In this document: one piece after another, positions 1 to 6,527 of the stretch
How the letters are laid out: each line of letters starts with the position of its first letter
Numbering within the stretch: position 1 is the first letter of the stretch
DNA from: an uncultured Colwellia sp.
GTDB taxonomy: Bacteria > Pseudomonadota > Gammaproteobacteria > Enterobacterales > Alteromonadaceae
Direction of reading: 5' to 3'
DNA length: 21,258 bases
NCBI GenBank assembly: GCA_913020705.1
Contig: CAJWBY010000072.1
Coordinates: 1 to 21,258, forward strand
Notes under the pieces: generated by a model
Seen by the model: the letters and a program-made list of their open reading frames with translations, nothing else
Databases searched by the model: none
Told to the model about the DNA's origin: nothing
Translations under genes and position numbers: made by a program

Positions 1-441
1 ATGATACTCGAACAATTAGGTGAAATTGGTTTTTGGAAAATAGCCATGAAACCCGGTAAACCTTTTGCTTTTGGAAAGTTACCGAACAGTTACTTTTTTG
101 GCTTACCAGGCAATCCCGTTTCAGCATTAGTCACTGCTCATCAATTAGCGGTTCCAGCATTATTAAAATTACAGAATGCTCAACCGAAAAAATTTCCTTT
201 ACTGAAAGTGAAAACCGCCACCCAATTAAACAAACGTCCCGGACGTATGGACTTTCAGCGCGCGATACTATCAACTAATGTACTAGGTGAGATGACAGTT
301 ACCAGTACAGGTAGTCAAGGTTCTGGAATTCTAACCAGCATGTCGACGGCCAATTGTTATATTATTTTACCTGCGAGCCAAGGAAAGGTTCCAGCAAATG
401 AAATAGTGAATGTACAGTTATTTGATGATGTGATTCAGTAA
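1..441 (+). CDS. moeA: Molybdopterin molybdenumtransferase, C-terminal part (5' end outside window)
   Basis: MoeA inserts molybdate into adenylylated molybdopterin in the last step of molybdenum cofactor synthesis, in the cytoplasm. The visible 146 residues align by eye with the end of E. coli MoeA: the GFWKIAMKPGKPFAFGKL segment, the FGLPGNPVSA substrate-binding loop, the PGRMDFQRA stretch, and the C-terminal beta-barrel domain IV with TSTGSQGSGILTSMS. E. coli MoeA has about 411 residues, so roughly 260 N-terminal residues lie upstream. The ATG at position 1 is therefore almost certainly an internal Met codon, not the start. The stop is TAA at 439-441. The next gene begins 8 nt later on the same strand, so the two may be cotranscribed. 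Confidence 0.93.
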   Translation: MILEQLGEIGFWKIAMKPGKPFAFGKLPNSYFFGLPGNPVSALVTAHQLAVPALLKLQNAQPKKFPLLKVKTATQLNKRPGRMDFQRAILSTNVLGEMTVTSTGSQGSGILTSMSTANCYIILPASQGKVPANEIVNVQLFDDVIQ

Positions 442-449
442 TATACATA

Positions 450-1148
450 ATGAAAACTACAATATATTGCTTACCCGGCACCATGTGCGATCAACGTTTA
501 TGGCAAGATTGTATTCAATATTTGCCTGAGAATATTCAGCTTATTCATCTGGCTATTCCCAAGGGTAACAGTATTGATGAGATAGTCACTTTACTTGAGA
601 AGCAGTTACCCAAAGGAAAAATTAATTTAGCCGGATTTTCTTTAGGCGGTTATATCGCTACCGCTTATGCTTTGAAATTTCCTGAACAAATTAATAAGTT
701 ACTCCTTATTTCTAATATGTCTTACTCCCTGCCGGAGAATGAATTAAAAGAGCGCAGTCGAACTATTTCGTATTTAAAAACTCATGGGTACTCTGGGATC
801 CCTACAAAACGTATAACCGCTCTACTTGATTCGAGTAAACAGAGTAATCTTGAAATTATCAATTGTATTAAAGATATGGACACTAGTCTTGGTAAAGAAA
901 CTCTCATTCACCAATTAACGGTAACGACTCAACGAGAGAATTTGTTAGTTAAGCTCCCTTCACTTTCAATACCTATCATGTTTTTAATTGGTGATAACGA
1001 CTCACTGGTTAAGCTCAGTCGTATTGAAGCTATTTTGCCACAATCCCCCCTTATTTCTTTATCCGTTCTTGCCAATACCGGTCATATGTTGCCACTGGAG
1101 CAACCACAAATGTGTTCACTCAATATGAGCCGTTTTTTTATAGAGTAA
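450..1148 (+). CDS. Alpha/beta hydrolase fold protein
   Basis: This 232-residue cytoplasmic protein is a predicted serine hydrolase or esterase. The N-terminal CLPGTMCD segment fits the oxyanion-hole strand. The nucleophile elbow is GFSLGG with Ser64. A likely acid is in LIGDNDSLVK (Asp184, or Asp182), and the catalytic His is His212 in NTGHMLPLEQP. All three lie in the usual order and spacing, and the length suits the small single-domain hydrolases such as the BioH/MhpC-like group. No signal peptide is visible. It starts 8 nt after moeA and ends 54 nt before the preferred dbpA start. Substrate cannot be read from sequence, and neither neighbour points to a pathway. Confidence 0.8.
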   Translation: MKTTIYCLPGTMCDQRLWQDCIQYLPENIQLIHLAIPKGNSIDEIVTLLEKQLPKGKINLAGFSLGGYIATAYALKFPEQINKLLLISNMSYSLPENELKERSRTISYLKTHGYSGIPTKRITALLDSSKQSNLEIINCIKDMDTSLGKETLIHQLTVTTQRENLLVKLPSLSIPIMFLIGDNDSLVKLSRIEAILPQSPLISLSVLANTGHMLPLEQPQMCSLNMSRFFIE

Positions 1149-1202
1149 TAAACCGATAAACAAGGTAAAATGACGTATTATTTTTATGCCAAGGAATTTA
1201 CG

Positions 1203-2585
1203 TTGAGCGAACTTAGTTTCTCCACTTTACAACTCAAGCCTGAGTTAATTCAAAATTTAGACTCTATGGGTTATCAACAGATGACCGATATACAAGCACA
1301 AAGCTTACCTACCATTATTTCTGGCGGCGATGTTATTGCTCAAGGTAAAACGGGATCAGGAAAAACAGCGGCGTTTGGCTTAGGTGTTTTAGAGAAATTA
1401 GAGGTAAAGCGTTTCCGTATTCAATCGTTAATCCTCTGTCCGACACGTGAACTAGCAGATCAAGTTGCAAAAGAACTACGTAAACTGGCACGTGCGATTC
1501 ACAACATCAAGATTTTAACCTTATGTGGCGGTATGCCGTTTGGTCCACAGGTTGGTTCACTAGAGCATGGCGCGCACATTATTGTGGGCACACCAGGTAG
1601 AATTGAAGATCATCTAGGTAAAGGTACATTAAAGTTAGATGATGTGAATATGCTCGTACTCGATGAAGCCGATCGCATGCTAGAAATGGGCTTTCAAGCC
1701 TCTGTTGATTTCATTATTTCGAATATTCCACAAGATCGACAAACATTATTATTCAGTGCAACCTTCCCACCAGAAATTGCAGATATTTCTAAAAAAATAA
1801 TGCGTTCTCCAACGAAGGTTACTGTTGAAGGCAACCATGAAGAAAGCACTATTTCTCAGCACTTTTATAAAGTAGAAAATGACAGTGAACGTATTGATGG
1901 CATACGATTGTTATTGTTAAAGCATCAGCCAGAATCTAGCATCGTGTTTTGTAACACTAAAAAAGACGTTCAAATCGTTGTATCTGAACTGCGTAATTAT
2001 GGTTTTAACGTACAAGATTTACATGGTGATTTAGAGCAAAGAGATCGTACCGAAGTATTGGTACGTTTTTCAAATAAAAGTATTTCAATTTTGGTCGCTA
2101 CCGATGTAGCCGCTCGCGGTTTAGATGTTGATGCTTTAGACGCTGTGTTTAATTATCATATTGCCCGTGATAGCGAAATTCATGTTCACCGTATTGGTCG
2201 TACTGGCCGAGCGGGCAGCACAGGTATTGCTTGTTCATTTTTCAGTGAAAAAGAAAGCTACAAAATTGGATTATTAGAAGATTACCTTGATCGTACTATT
2301 GAAGGTGAATTATTGCCTGATGCAAGCGTGCTGAATGAATCAGTATACTCGCCTAAAATGTCTACTATACAAATTGACGGCGGCAAAAAGCAAAAGGTAC
2401 GTGCAGGCGATATACTAGGTGCATTGACTGGTGACAAAACTATTTCAGGAAGCGAAGTTGGCAAAATTCAGTTATCTGACAATTGGGCTTATGTTGCTGT
2501 TAGCAGAAAATTTGCAAAACTAGCGTATAAAAAACTCAGTGACGGAAAATTGAAAGGCCGTAAATTTAGAGTTAGATTGTTGTAG
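1203..2585 (+). CDS. dbpA: ATP-dependent RNA helicase DbpA (DEAD-box, 23S rRNA specific)
   Basis: DbpA remodels 23S rRNA around hairpin 92 during 50S subunit assembly. Numbering from the upstream ATG at 1170, the helicase motifs are: Q motif near 36-43, Walker A QGKTGSGKT at 58-66, PTREL at 91, TPGR at 141, DEAD at 165, SAT at 196, GDLEQRDR near 286 and HRIGRTGR at 340. The C-terminal 75 or so residues (IDGGKKQKVRAGDILGALTG to RKFRVRLL) match the DbpA-specific RNA-binding domain, which separates it from RhlB, RhlE or SrmB. I prefer the TTG at 1203: AAGGAA sits 7 nt upstream and the product (460 residues, MSELSFSTL) matches the E. coli start (MTAFSTL) and length. The alternative ATG at 1170 adds 11 residues and also has a short AAGG ahead of it. 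Confidence 0.93.
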   Translation: MSELSFSTLQLKPELIQNLDSMGYQQMTDIQAQSLPTIISGGDVIAQGKTGSGKTAAFGLGVLEKLEVKRFRIQSLILCPTRELADQVAKELRKLARAIHNIKILTLCGGMPFGPQVGSLEHGAHIIVGTPGRIEDHLGKGTLKLDDVNMLVLDEADRMLEMGFQASVDFIISNIPQDRQTLLFSATFPPEIADISKKIMRSPTKVTVEGNHEESTISQHFYKVENDSERIDGIRLLLLKHQPESSIVFCNTKKDVQIVVSELRNYGFNVQDLHGDLEQRDRTEVLVRFSNKSISILVATDVAARGLDVDALDAVFNYHIARDSEIHVHRIGRTGRAGSTGIACSFFSEKESYKIGLLEDYLDRTIEGELLPDASVLNESVYSPKMSTIQIDGGKKQKVRAGDILGALTGDKTISGSEVGKIQLSDNWAYVAVSRKFAKLAYKKLSDGKLKGRKFRVRLL

Positions 2586-2621
2586 TAACAGTAAAACGTG
2601 TACAAAGCAGCACATAAAAAG

Positions 2622-2665
2622 TATGAGGTTTTATAAATTGATTGTATTTAATTTAAAACCTCGTA
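2622..2665. repeat. Inverted repeat downstream of dbpA
   Basis: Arms TATGAGGTTTTA (2622-2633) and TAAAACCTCGTA (2654-2665) pair over 12 positions with one U-G wobble. The 20-nt loop can itself fold through TAAAT and ATTTA. No T tract follows on the + strand, so it is a poor intrinsic terminator as it stands. It may end dbpA transcription by another route or protect the 3' end. Its outer edge lies 5 nt from the LexA box. Confidence 0.45.
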
Positions 2666-2670
2666 TAGTA

Positions 2671-2686
2671 CTGTACCCATATACAG
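2671..2686. promoter_or_regulatory. LexA (SOS) box upstream of yebG
   Basis: CTGTACCCATATACAG matches the gammaproteobacterial LexA consensus CTGT-N8-ACAG exactly in both half-sites, with an AT-rich centre. It lies 79 nt before yebG, a classic LexA-repressed gene in E. coli. The assignment rests on consensus match plus the identity of the downstream gene. Confidence 0.9.
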
Positions 2687-2708
2687 CTTAAATTAAATTG
2701 TATAGGCC

Positions 2709-2730
2709 GTTTTATCAACTATGATAAAAC
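2709..2730 (+). repeat. Perfect hairpin in the yebG leader
   Basis: Arms GTTTTATCA (2709-2717) and TGATAAAAC (2722-2730) form a perfect 9-bp stem with a 4-nt loop, between the LexA box and the yebG ribosome-binding site (AAGGA, about 2755-2759). No T tract follows, so it is not an intrinsic terminator. It could be an mRNA-stabilising leader structure or a second operator. Confidence 0.5.
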
Positions 2731-2765
2731 TATCAAGCGTAATATTGATCAGGTAAGGAAAAGTA

Positions 2766-3176
2766 ATGGCAGTTGAAAGTCGATTTGTCGTCATTAGACA
2801 AGGTGTGGAGGTTGAAACATTCATGGACAAAAAAGCAGCAGACGAGTATGACAAAATGCTTGATATGGCTGATAGCTTAGCCGAGATGTTTGAAGGTACC
2901 ACATTAGATCTTAATGAGAAGATTCGCGAAGAACTCTGTATTTACTTGGCTAAAAATCGTGAAGATGTGCTTGTTGCGCTTCAGGCTAAAAAAGCTAAGC
3001 CTGTAACGACTAAGAAAGTTATCGTTAAAAGTGAAGGCCTAACTTCTGAAAAAGAATCGGCTACGGATACCCCAGAACAAGAAAATATCGAACCTGCAAC
3101 AGTGGCTGTTAAAAAAGCAAGTAAACCTGCGGCTAAAGCACCACGAAAAGCCAAAGCAAATAAAGACGCAGCCTAA
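2766..3176 (+). CDS. yebG: SOS-inducible YebG family protein
   Basis: YebG is a small DNA-damage-inducible protein of unknown biochemical function in E. coli. Residues 1-77 match it closely: MAVESRFVVIRQG, then KKAADEYDKMLDMADSL, then a helical segment ending in NREDVLVALQAKK. E. coli YebG has 96 residues and this one has 136. The extra C-terminal part (about 95-136) is rich in Lys, Ala and Pro, resembling the low-complexity basic tails of histone-H1-like proteins, and could bind nucleic acid (inference). The ATG at 2766 has an AAGGA ribosome-binding site 6-7 nt upstream. A perfect LexA box lies 79 nt before the start. The metallopeptidase gene begins 9 nt after the stop, which suggests one SOS transcript. 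Confidence 0.9.
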   Translation: MAVESRFVVIRQGVEVETFMDKKAADEYDKMLDMADSLAEMFEGTTLDLNEKIREELCIYLAKNREDVLVALQAKKAKPVTTKKVIVKSEGLTSEKESATDTPEQENIEPATVAVKKASKPAAKAPRKAKANKDAA

Positions 3177-3185
3177 CATCTTGTT

Positions 3186-3923
3186 ATGCAAGTACTGAAG
3201 TCTACGAATATGTTGTCATATCAATTGGTTCGCAGCGCTAAAAGAAAAACAATCGGCTTACAGGTTAAGCACGGAAAAATTATCATCCGTGCGCCAAAAT
3301 TTGTTTCTGACAATGAAGTCGCCAACATCGTAAATGCTAAAAGTGCTTGGTTACAGAAAAAGGTTGCCGAGCAAAATAGCCTTCCATACGAAGCCAATAA
3401 TCATTATCAAGAATCAAGTAAGTTATTGCTCAATGGTGAACTTAAAACACTCCACATTACTTACGGTCTTTTCCCCGAAGTTATCCTTGAAGAAGATTTG
3501 ATCATCGTTACTATTTCAAATCGAATGAAATCAAAAGTATTTGATAAACCTGACTTACAAAAAACACAGGTAAAGAAACAACTCGAAGATTGGTTTAAAC
3601 AGCGGACCAGTGACTATATCGATGAAAACCTAAGTCTTCAAGCCGAAAAAATTGGCGTTTTACCTAAGTCATTTAAAGTAAGATTGTATAAGTCTCGTTG
3701 GGGAAGTTGTAATAGCAGGGCTGAACTTAGCTTTAGTTCTTTACTCGCAATGACACCAAATTGGGTAATTGATTACGTTATTGTTCATGAACTTTGCCAT
3801 CTTCAACATATGAATCATTCTCCTGCTTTTTGGCGAAAAGTTGAGCTGAATTATCCTAATTATGTATTAGCAAAGACTTGGCTAAAATCTCATCAGAGTC
3901 AATTACATTGGCCCAGTAATTAA
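3186..3923 (+). CDS. YgjP-type zinc metallopeptidase (DUF45 / M48-like)
   Basis: This 245-residue predicted cytoplasmic protein has the conserved C-terminal core of the YgjP family: RWGSC at 171-175, the zinc-binding HELCH (201-205) with Glu202 as likely catalytic base, and the family-specific NHSPAFW with His211 as probable third ligand. The N-terminal half (about 1-160) is a beta-rich region typical of the family. No signal peptide or membrane helix is visible. An in-frame ATG at 3210 is an alternative start; neither start has a convincing Shine-Dalgarno sequence, which fits translation coupled to yebG, 9 nt upstream. The shared LexA box would place it under SOS control. Substrates are unknown; the fold is related to SprT-like proteases. 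Confidence 0.85.
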   Translation: MQVLKSTNMLSYQLVRSAKRKTIGLQVKHGKIIIRAPKFVSDNEVANIVNAKSAWLQKKVAEQNSLPYEANNHYQESSKLLLNGELKTLHITYGLFPEVILEEDLIIVTISNRMKSKVFDKPDLQKTQVKKQLEDWFKQRTSDYIDENLSLQAEKIGVLPKSFKVRLYKSRWGSCNSRAELSFSSLLAMTPNWVIDYVIVHELCHLQHMNHSPAFWRKVELNYPNYVLAKTWLKSHQSQLHWPSN

Positions 3924-4075
3924 TTACGTTGGCGATTAAATTACCCTAGAAAAACACTTCAAATTTATGTTTACAAAATGGAGTTGGTAACTAAAAACGT
4001 CTTAAAGCTCTCTTCTTATATTCCCACTAAAATATCCAAAAAATTTAATTAATTTTCAACAAAAATAATAATATC

Positions 4076-4094
4076 TAAGTAAATCCTTTACTTA
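4076..4094. repeat. Short perfect inverted repeat in the 3924-4202 gap
   Basis: TAAGTAAA (4076-4083), spacer TCC, then TTTACTTA (4087-4094) form a perfect 8-bp palindrome. It lies 109 nt before the small ORF at 4203 in an AT-rich stretch with no other gene that I can see. It could be an operator or chance in AT-rich DNA. No clear sigma-70 promoter was found beside it. Confidence 0.35.
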
Positions 4095-4202
4095 CTAAAT
4101 TATTGGCATGAATATCGCTTATCTTTTCAACACTAATTAAAACGAACAAAATAATGACAGTTGATTAATCGTCGTTATTACAAATAGATAAGGACGCAAA
4201 CC

Positions 4203-4298
4203 ATGAAATTAAAAACGTATAATTGGAAAGCCACTGCGATATACACCCTTTCAGCAATATTGTCTATTATGCTATTTTCAGTAATTTTTGGCGTGTAA
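4203..4298 (+). CDS. Possible 31-residue single-span membrane protein
   Basis: An ATG at 4203 opens a 31-codon frame ending in TAA at 4296-4298. The first 9 residues are polar and basic (MKLKTYNWK). The rest, about 20 residues up to the terminal VIFGV, is hydrophobic and long enough for one membrane helix, giving a predicted N-in orientation by the positive-inside rule. An AAGGA Shine-Dalgarno sequence lies about 9 nt upstream. A hairpin resembling a terminator follows at 4382-4411. I do not recognise the protein. The layout (ribosome-binding site, basic N-terminus, helix, isolated position, downstream hairpin) is what makes it plausible as a gene. Confidence 0.5.
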   Translation: MKLKTYNWKATAIYTLSAILSIMLFSVIFGV

Positions 4299-4381
4299 TA
4301 AACCGTAAAAGAAACTGATAAATACAATAATATCTCTAATTTGTCGTTAAATTAAGCTGAAATTGATGAACTATGTCAATA

Positions 4382-4411
4382 AAAGCATAAAAAAACGGCT
4401 TTTTGTGCTTT
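4382..4411 (+). terminator. Weak intrinsic terminator before the signalling module
   Basis: AAAGCA-T-AAAAA (4382-4393) pairs with TTTTT-G-TGCTTT (4400-4411) through 12 positions, one of them a U-G wobble, around a 6-nt loop. The stem is AT-rich and the following bases (TATTCATT) are only moderately T-rich. It separates the small ORF from the receiver gene. Confidence 0.45.
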
Positions 4412-4417
4412 ATTCAT

Positions 4418-4445
4418 TAACAGTTCACAAAATTTAAGGTAGATT
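4418..4445 (+). promoter_or_regulatory. Candidate sigma-70 promoter for the receiver/CheC/cyclase module
   Basis: TTAACA at 4418-4423 (5 of 6 to TTGACA) and TAGATT at 4440-4445 (4 of 6 to TATAAT) are separated by 16 nt. It follows the hairpin at 4382-4411, and the receiver gene starts 39 nt downstream. The call is by eye and moderate only. Confidence 0.4.
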
Positions 4446-4484
4446 AGCACCATAAAACAAAAATAATAAAGGAAGACTAATCAC

Positions 4485-4850
4485 ATGAGCTTTTCAGTTC
4501 TCGTTTGTGATGACTCTAATATGGCGCGTAAACAAGTTTTACGTAGCTTACCAGAGCAATTATCTGCCAACGCCCAGTTAGCAAAAAATGGCCAAGAAGC
4601 CGTTGAACTTTTACGTTCTCAACAATTTGACATCTTATTTCTTGATCTGACTATGCCAGTTCTTGATGGCTTAGGCGTTTTACAAGCATTAAAAGATGAA
4701 AACATTACACCGGCAATTTTTGTCATATCTGCTGACATCCAACCAGAAATGCAAAATAAAGTACTTGAATTAGGCGCAAAAGCTTTTATGCGTAAACCTG
4801 TTCAGTTAGATGTCCTTAATACTAACTTAAAAAGTCACGGTTTTTTATGA
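4485..4850 (+). CDS. Stand-alone CheY-like response regulator receiver
   Basis: This 121-residue protein is a single receiver domain with no output domain, so it presumably acts by protein contact. It has the acidic pair Asp9-Asp10 (VCDDSNMAR), the phosphoacceptor Asp54 in LFLDLTMPVLDG, Ser82 in VISAD at the conserved Ser/Thr position, and Lys104 in MRKP. The start ATG has GGAAG about 9 nt upstream. Its last four bases overlap the next gene (ATGA at 4847-4850), so translation is likely coupled. No histidine kinase gene is adjacent; the partner kinase must be encoded elsewhere. Its neighbours point to dephosphorylation by the CheC-like protein and signalling towards the cyclase (inference). 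Confidence 0.92.
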   Translation: MSFSVLVCDDSNMARKQVLRSLPEQLSANAQLAKNGQEAVELLRSQQFDILFLDLTMPVLDGLGVLQALKDENITPAIFVISADIQPEMQNKVLELGAKAFMRKPVQLDVLNTNLKSHGFL

Positions 4851-5455
4851 GCGAACTTAATTTAAATGAAGATCAACAAGATTGTTTACAAGAAATAATC
4901 AATGTTGCTATGGGTCAAGCAAGTGATCAACTTGCAAGATTTTTAGACACCTTCGTTTATTTGAAAGTACCCAGTATTGAACAAGTAAGCACACTGAGTC
5001 TTATTGAAACCTTAAGCAGTAACGAAAACTCTGCTGCGGTTGTCAGTCAGGGGTTCTTCGGTTATGAAGGTATTCGAGGTGAAGCTCTTTTAGTTTACAA
5101 GCCTAAGGACTCAGATCGTCTTGCAGACTTACTGGGTTATGAACCTGACGAATTATCAGTTGAAGAGCAAATCATTGATTTAAGCTCGATTTTAACGACA
5201 ACATTTTTAAATGTGTTTGCCAAGCAAATAGATAACCAAATGTCTTACAGTGCTCCGCGTTTATTGGCTGGTTCACAAAGTGCAGTATCTGATCATCTTG
5301 CTCAGCAATCTTTTAATTGGGACTTAGCATTAAAAGTTAAAATAACTTATCAAGTGACCGACTATTCATTTAATTGCGATATGATTTTATTTATACCTGA
5401 ATCGGCAATTAACAATATAAAATCTGTTATCGACAGAATCTTAGAAGAATTTTAA
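4847..5455 (+). CDS. CheC/CheX-like receiver phosphatase family protein
   Basis: This 202-residue protein resembles the CheC/CheX/FliY family, which dephosphorylates CheY-type receivers. The N-terminal helix holds Asp12, Glu16 and Asn19 (DCLQEIIN), with a Pro 23 residues after the Asn (Pro42), which fits the family pattern D-x3-E-x2-N-x22-P. Only this one site is clear: the corresponding helix in the second half (DLSSILTTTFLNVF, about 113-126) lacks the Glu/Asn pair. It is encoded between the receiver (4-nt overlap) and the cyclase (1-nt overlap), so its most likely substrate is the upstream receiver. It is not in a chemotaxis gene cluster here. A purely regulatory, non-catalytic role remains possible. 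Confidence 0.75.
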   Translation: MSELNLNEDQQDCLQEIINVAMGQASDQLARFLDTFVYLKVPSIEQVSTLSLIETLSSNENSAAVVSQGFFGYEGIRGEALLVYKPKDSDRLADLLGYEPDELSVEEQIIDLSSILTTTFLNVFAKQIDNQMSYSAPRLLAGSQSAVSDHLAQQSFNWDLALKVKITYQVTDYSFNCDMILFIPESAINNIKSVIDRILEEF

Positions 5456-6402
5456 TGTATTCCAATGACATATGCATTGATATTACCAACAAGCTAAACA
5501 CTGGTGTTCTGATTATCGATAATCAATACAACATTGTATTTTGGAATCGGTATTTAGAAATTCATTCCAATAGAAAAACAGATGATGTTGTCGGCAATAA
5601 CATTTTTCAAGTTTTCCCTGAATTACCTCAAAAATGGCTTAAAAGAAAAGTAGAGGGTGTATTTCAATTGAAATCACAATCATTTTGTTCATGGGAACAA
5701 AGACACCATCTTTTCGAATTACAACATACACGTCCTATATCAACTAATAGTCATTTTATGGCACAGAACTGCACATTCCTGCCGCTCGAAAGAAAAGATG
5801 GTAGCGATAATGTATGCATTCTAATTGAAGATGTTACAGATGTTTGCCATTACCAGACAATGCTTAATAAAACATTAGAAGAACTTGCACAATCAAACCG
5901 AATTGATGGTTTAACACAAATATTTAATCGCAAGCATTGGGAAGAATGTCTAGAGAAGGAATTTTCTCGTGCCCGTCGTTATCAGCATGGTTTAGCACTC
6001 ATCATGTTCGATTTAGATCATTTTAAATTGCTTAATGATACCTACGGACACCTAGGTGGCGACTTGGTATTGATTGAAACGGCAAAAATTATTAGTTCAC
6101 TTTTACGCTTAGGCGACCTGTTTGGACGTTACGGTGGTGAAGAATTCGCTATTATACTGCCTAATACCGATATAGTTGGCGCTTTAGATGTTGCTGAAAG
6201 AATTCGAGTGGCTATCAGTAAAAATGTAATTAACTTTCAAAAATCTGAAATAAAAGTTACAGCGAGCGTTGGTGTTGCCGTAATTAGCGAAGAAGACACC
6301 CGTTACGAAGATTTGATCTCTAATACAGACCTTGCCCTGTATGATGCTAAAGCTTCTGGAAGGAATATTGTTTGTGTTGCAAAACACCTTATTGAAGCTT
6401 GA
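5455..6402 (+). CDS. PAS-GGDEF diguanylate cyclase
   Basis: This 315-residue protein has an N-terminal PAS-like sensor (about 8-125, beginning LNTGVLIIDNQYNIVFWN), a short helical linker and a GGDEF domain (about 148-312). The active site is GGEEF at 227-231, preceded by FDLDHFKLLNDTYGHLGGD, so it should make c-di-GMP from two GTP. The inhibitory site RxxD (RLGD, 218-221) lies exactly five residues before the active motif, so product inhibition is expected. There are no membrane helices; the protein is cytoplasmic. The start ATG overlaps the upstream stop by one base (TAATG), making it the third gene of a coupled module with the receiver and CheC-like protein. Its PAS ligand is unknown. Confidence 0.92.
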   Translation: MYSNDICIDITNKLNTGVLIIDNQYNIVFWNRYLEIHSNRKTDDVVGNNIFQVFPELPQKWLKRKVEGVFQLKSQSFCSWEQRHHLFELQHTRPISTNSHFMAQNCTFLPLERKDGSDNVCILIEDVTDVCHYQTMLNKTLEELAQSNRIDGLTQIFNRKHWEECLEKEFSRARRYQHGLALIMFDLDHFKLLNDTYGHLGGDLVLIETAKIISSLLRLGDLFGRYGGEEFAIILPNTDIVGALDVAERIRVAISKNVINFQKSEIKVTASVGVAVISEEDTRYEDLISNTDLALYDAKASGRNIVCVAKHLIEA

Positions 6403-6453
6403 TAAATTGAATAAAACACCTCAAATATACAAAAAAAACAACCAATCTCCACA

Positions 6454-6486
6454 TTTATGAATAAAGTATAACTTTTTATTCATAAA
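6454..6486. repeat. 12-bp perfect inverted repeat between the cyclase gene and the thr leader
   Basis: TTTATGAATAAA (6454-6465) and TTTATTCATAAA (6475-6486) are perfect inverted copies around a 9-nt spacer. The right arm ends 6 nt before the TTGACA of the thr promoter region. There is no T tract after it, so it is not a typical terminator. It could be a transcription-factor site for the thr operon or a 3'-end structure for the cyclase mRNA. Confidence 0.5.
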
Positions 6487-6492
6487 TAACTG

Positions 6493-6498
6493 TTGACA
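6493..6498 (+). promoter_or_regulatory. Candidate -35 box of the thr operon
   Basis: TTGACA is a perfect -35 hexamer 29 nt before the thrL start. At 17 nt spacing the -10 would be CATTTT (6516-6521), which is weak. TATACC slightly further down sits almost on the leader ATG. The -35 is clear, the -10 is not. Confidence 0.45.
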
Positions 6499-6527
6499 GT
6501 AAAACACTGCTCAGGCATTTTATACCC

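Noticed and set aside
2693..2902. 69-codon - strand frame over the yebG start
   Set aside because: It is antisense to the conserved yebG N-terminus and its leader.
6454..6486. ArgR-type box reading of the TGAAT/ATTCA elements
   Set aside because: The half-sites are 20 bp apart start to start rather than 9, so the ARG-box geometry TGAAT-N4-ATTCA is not met.
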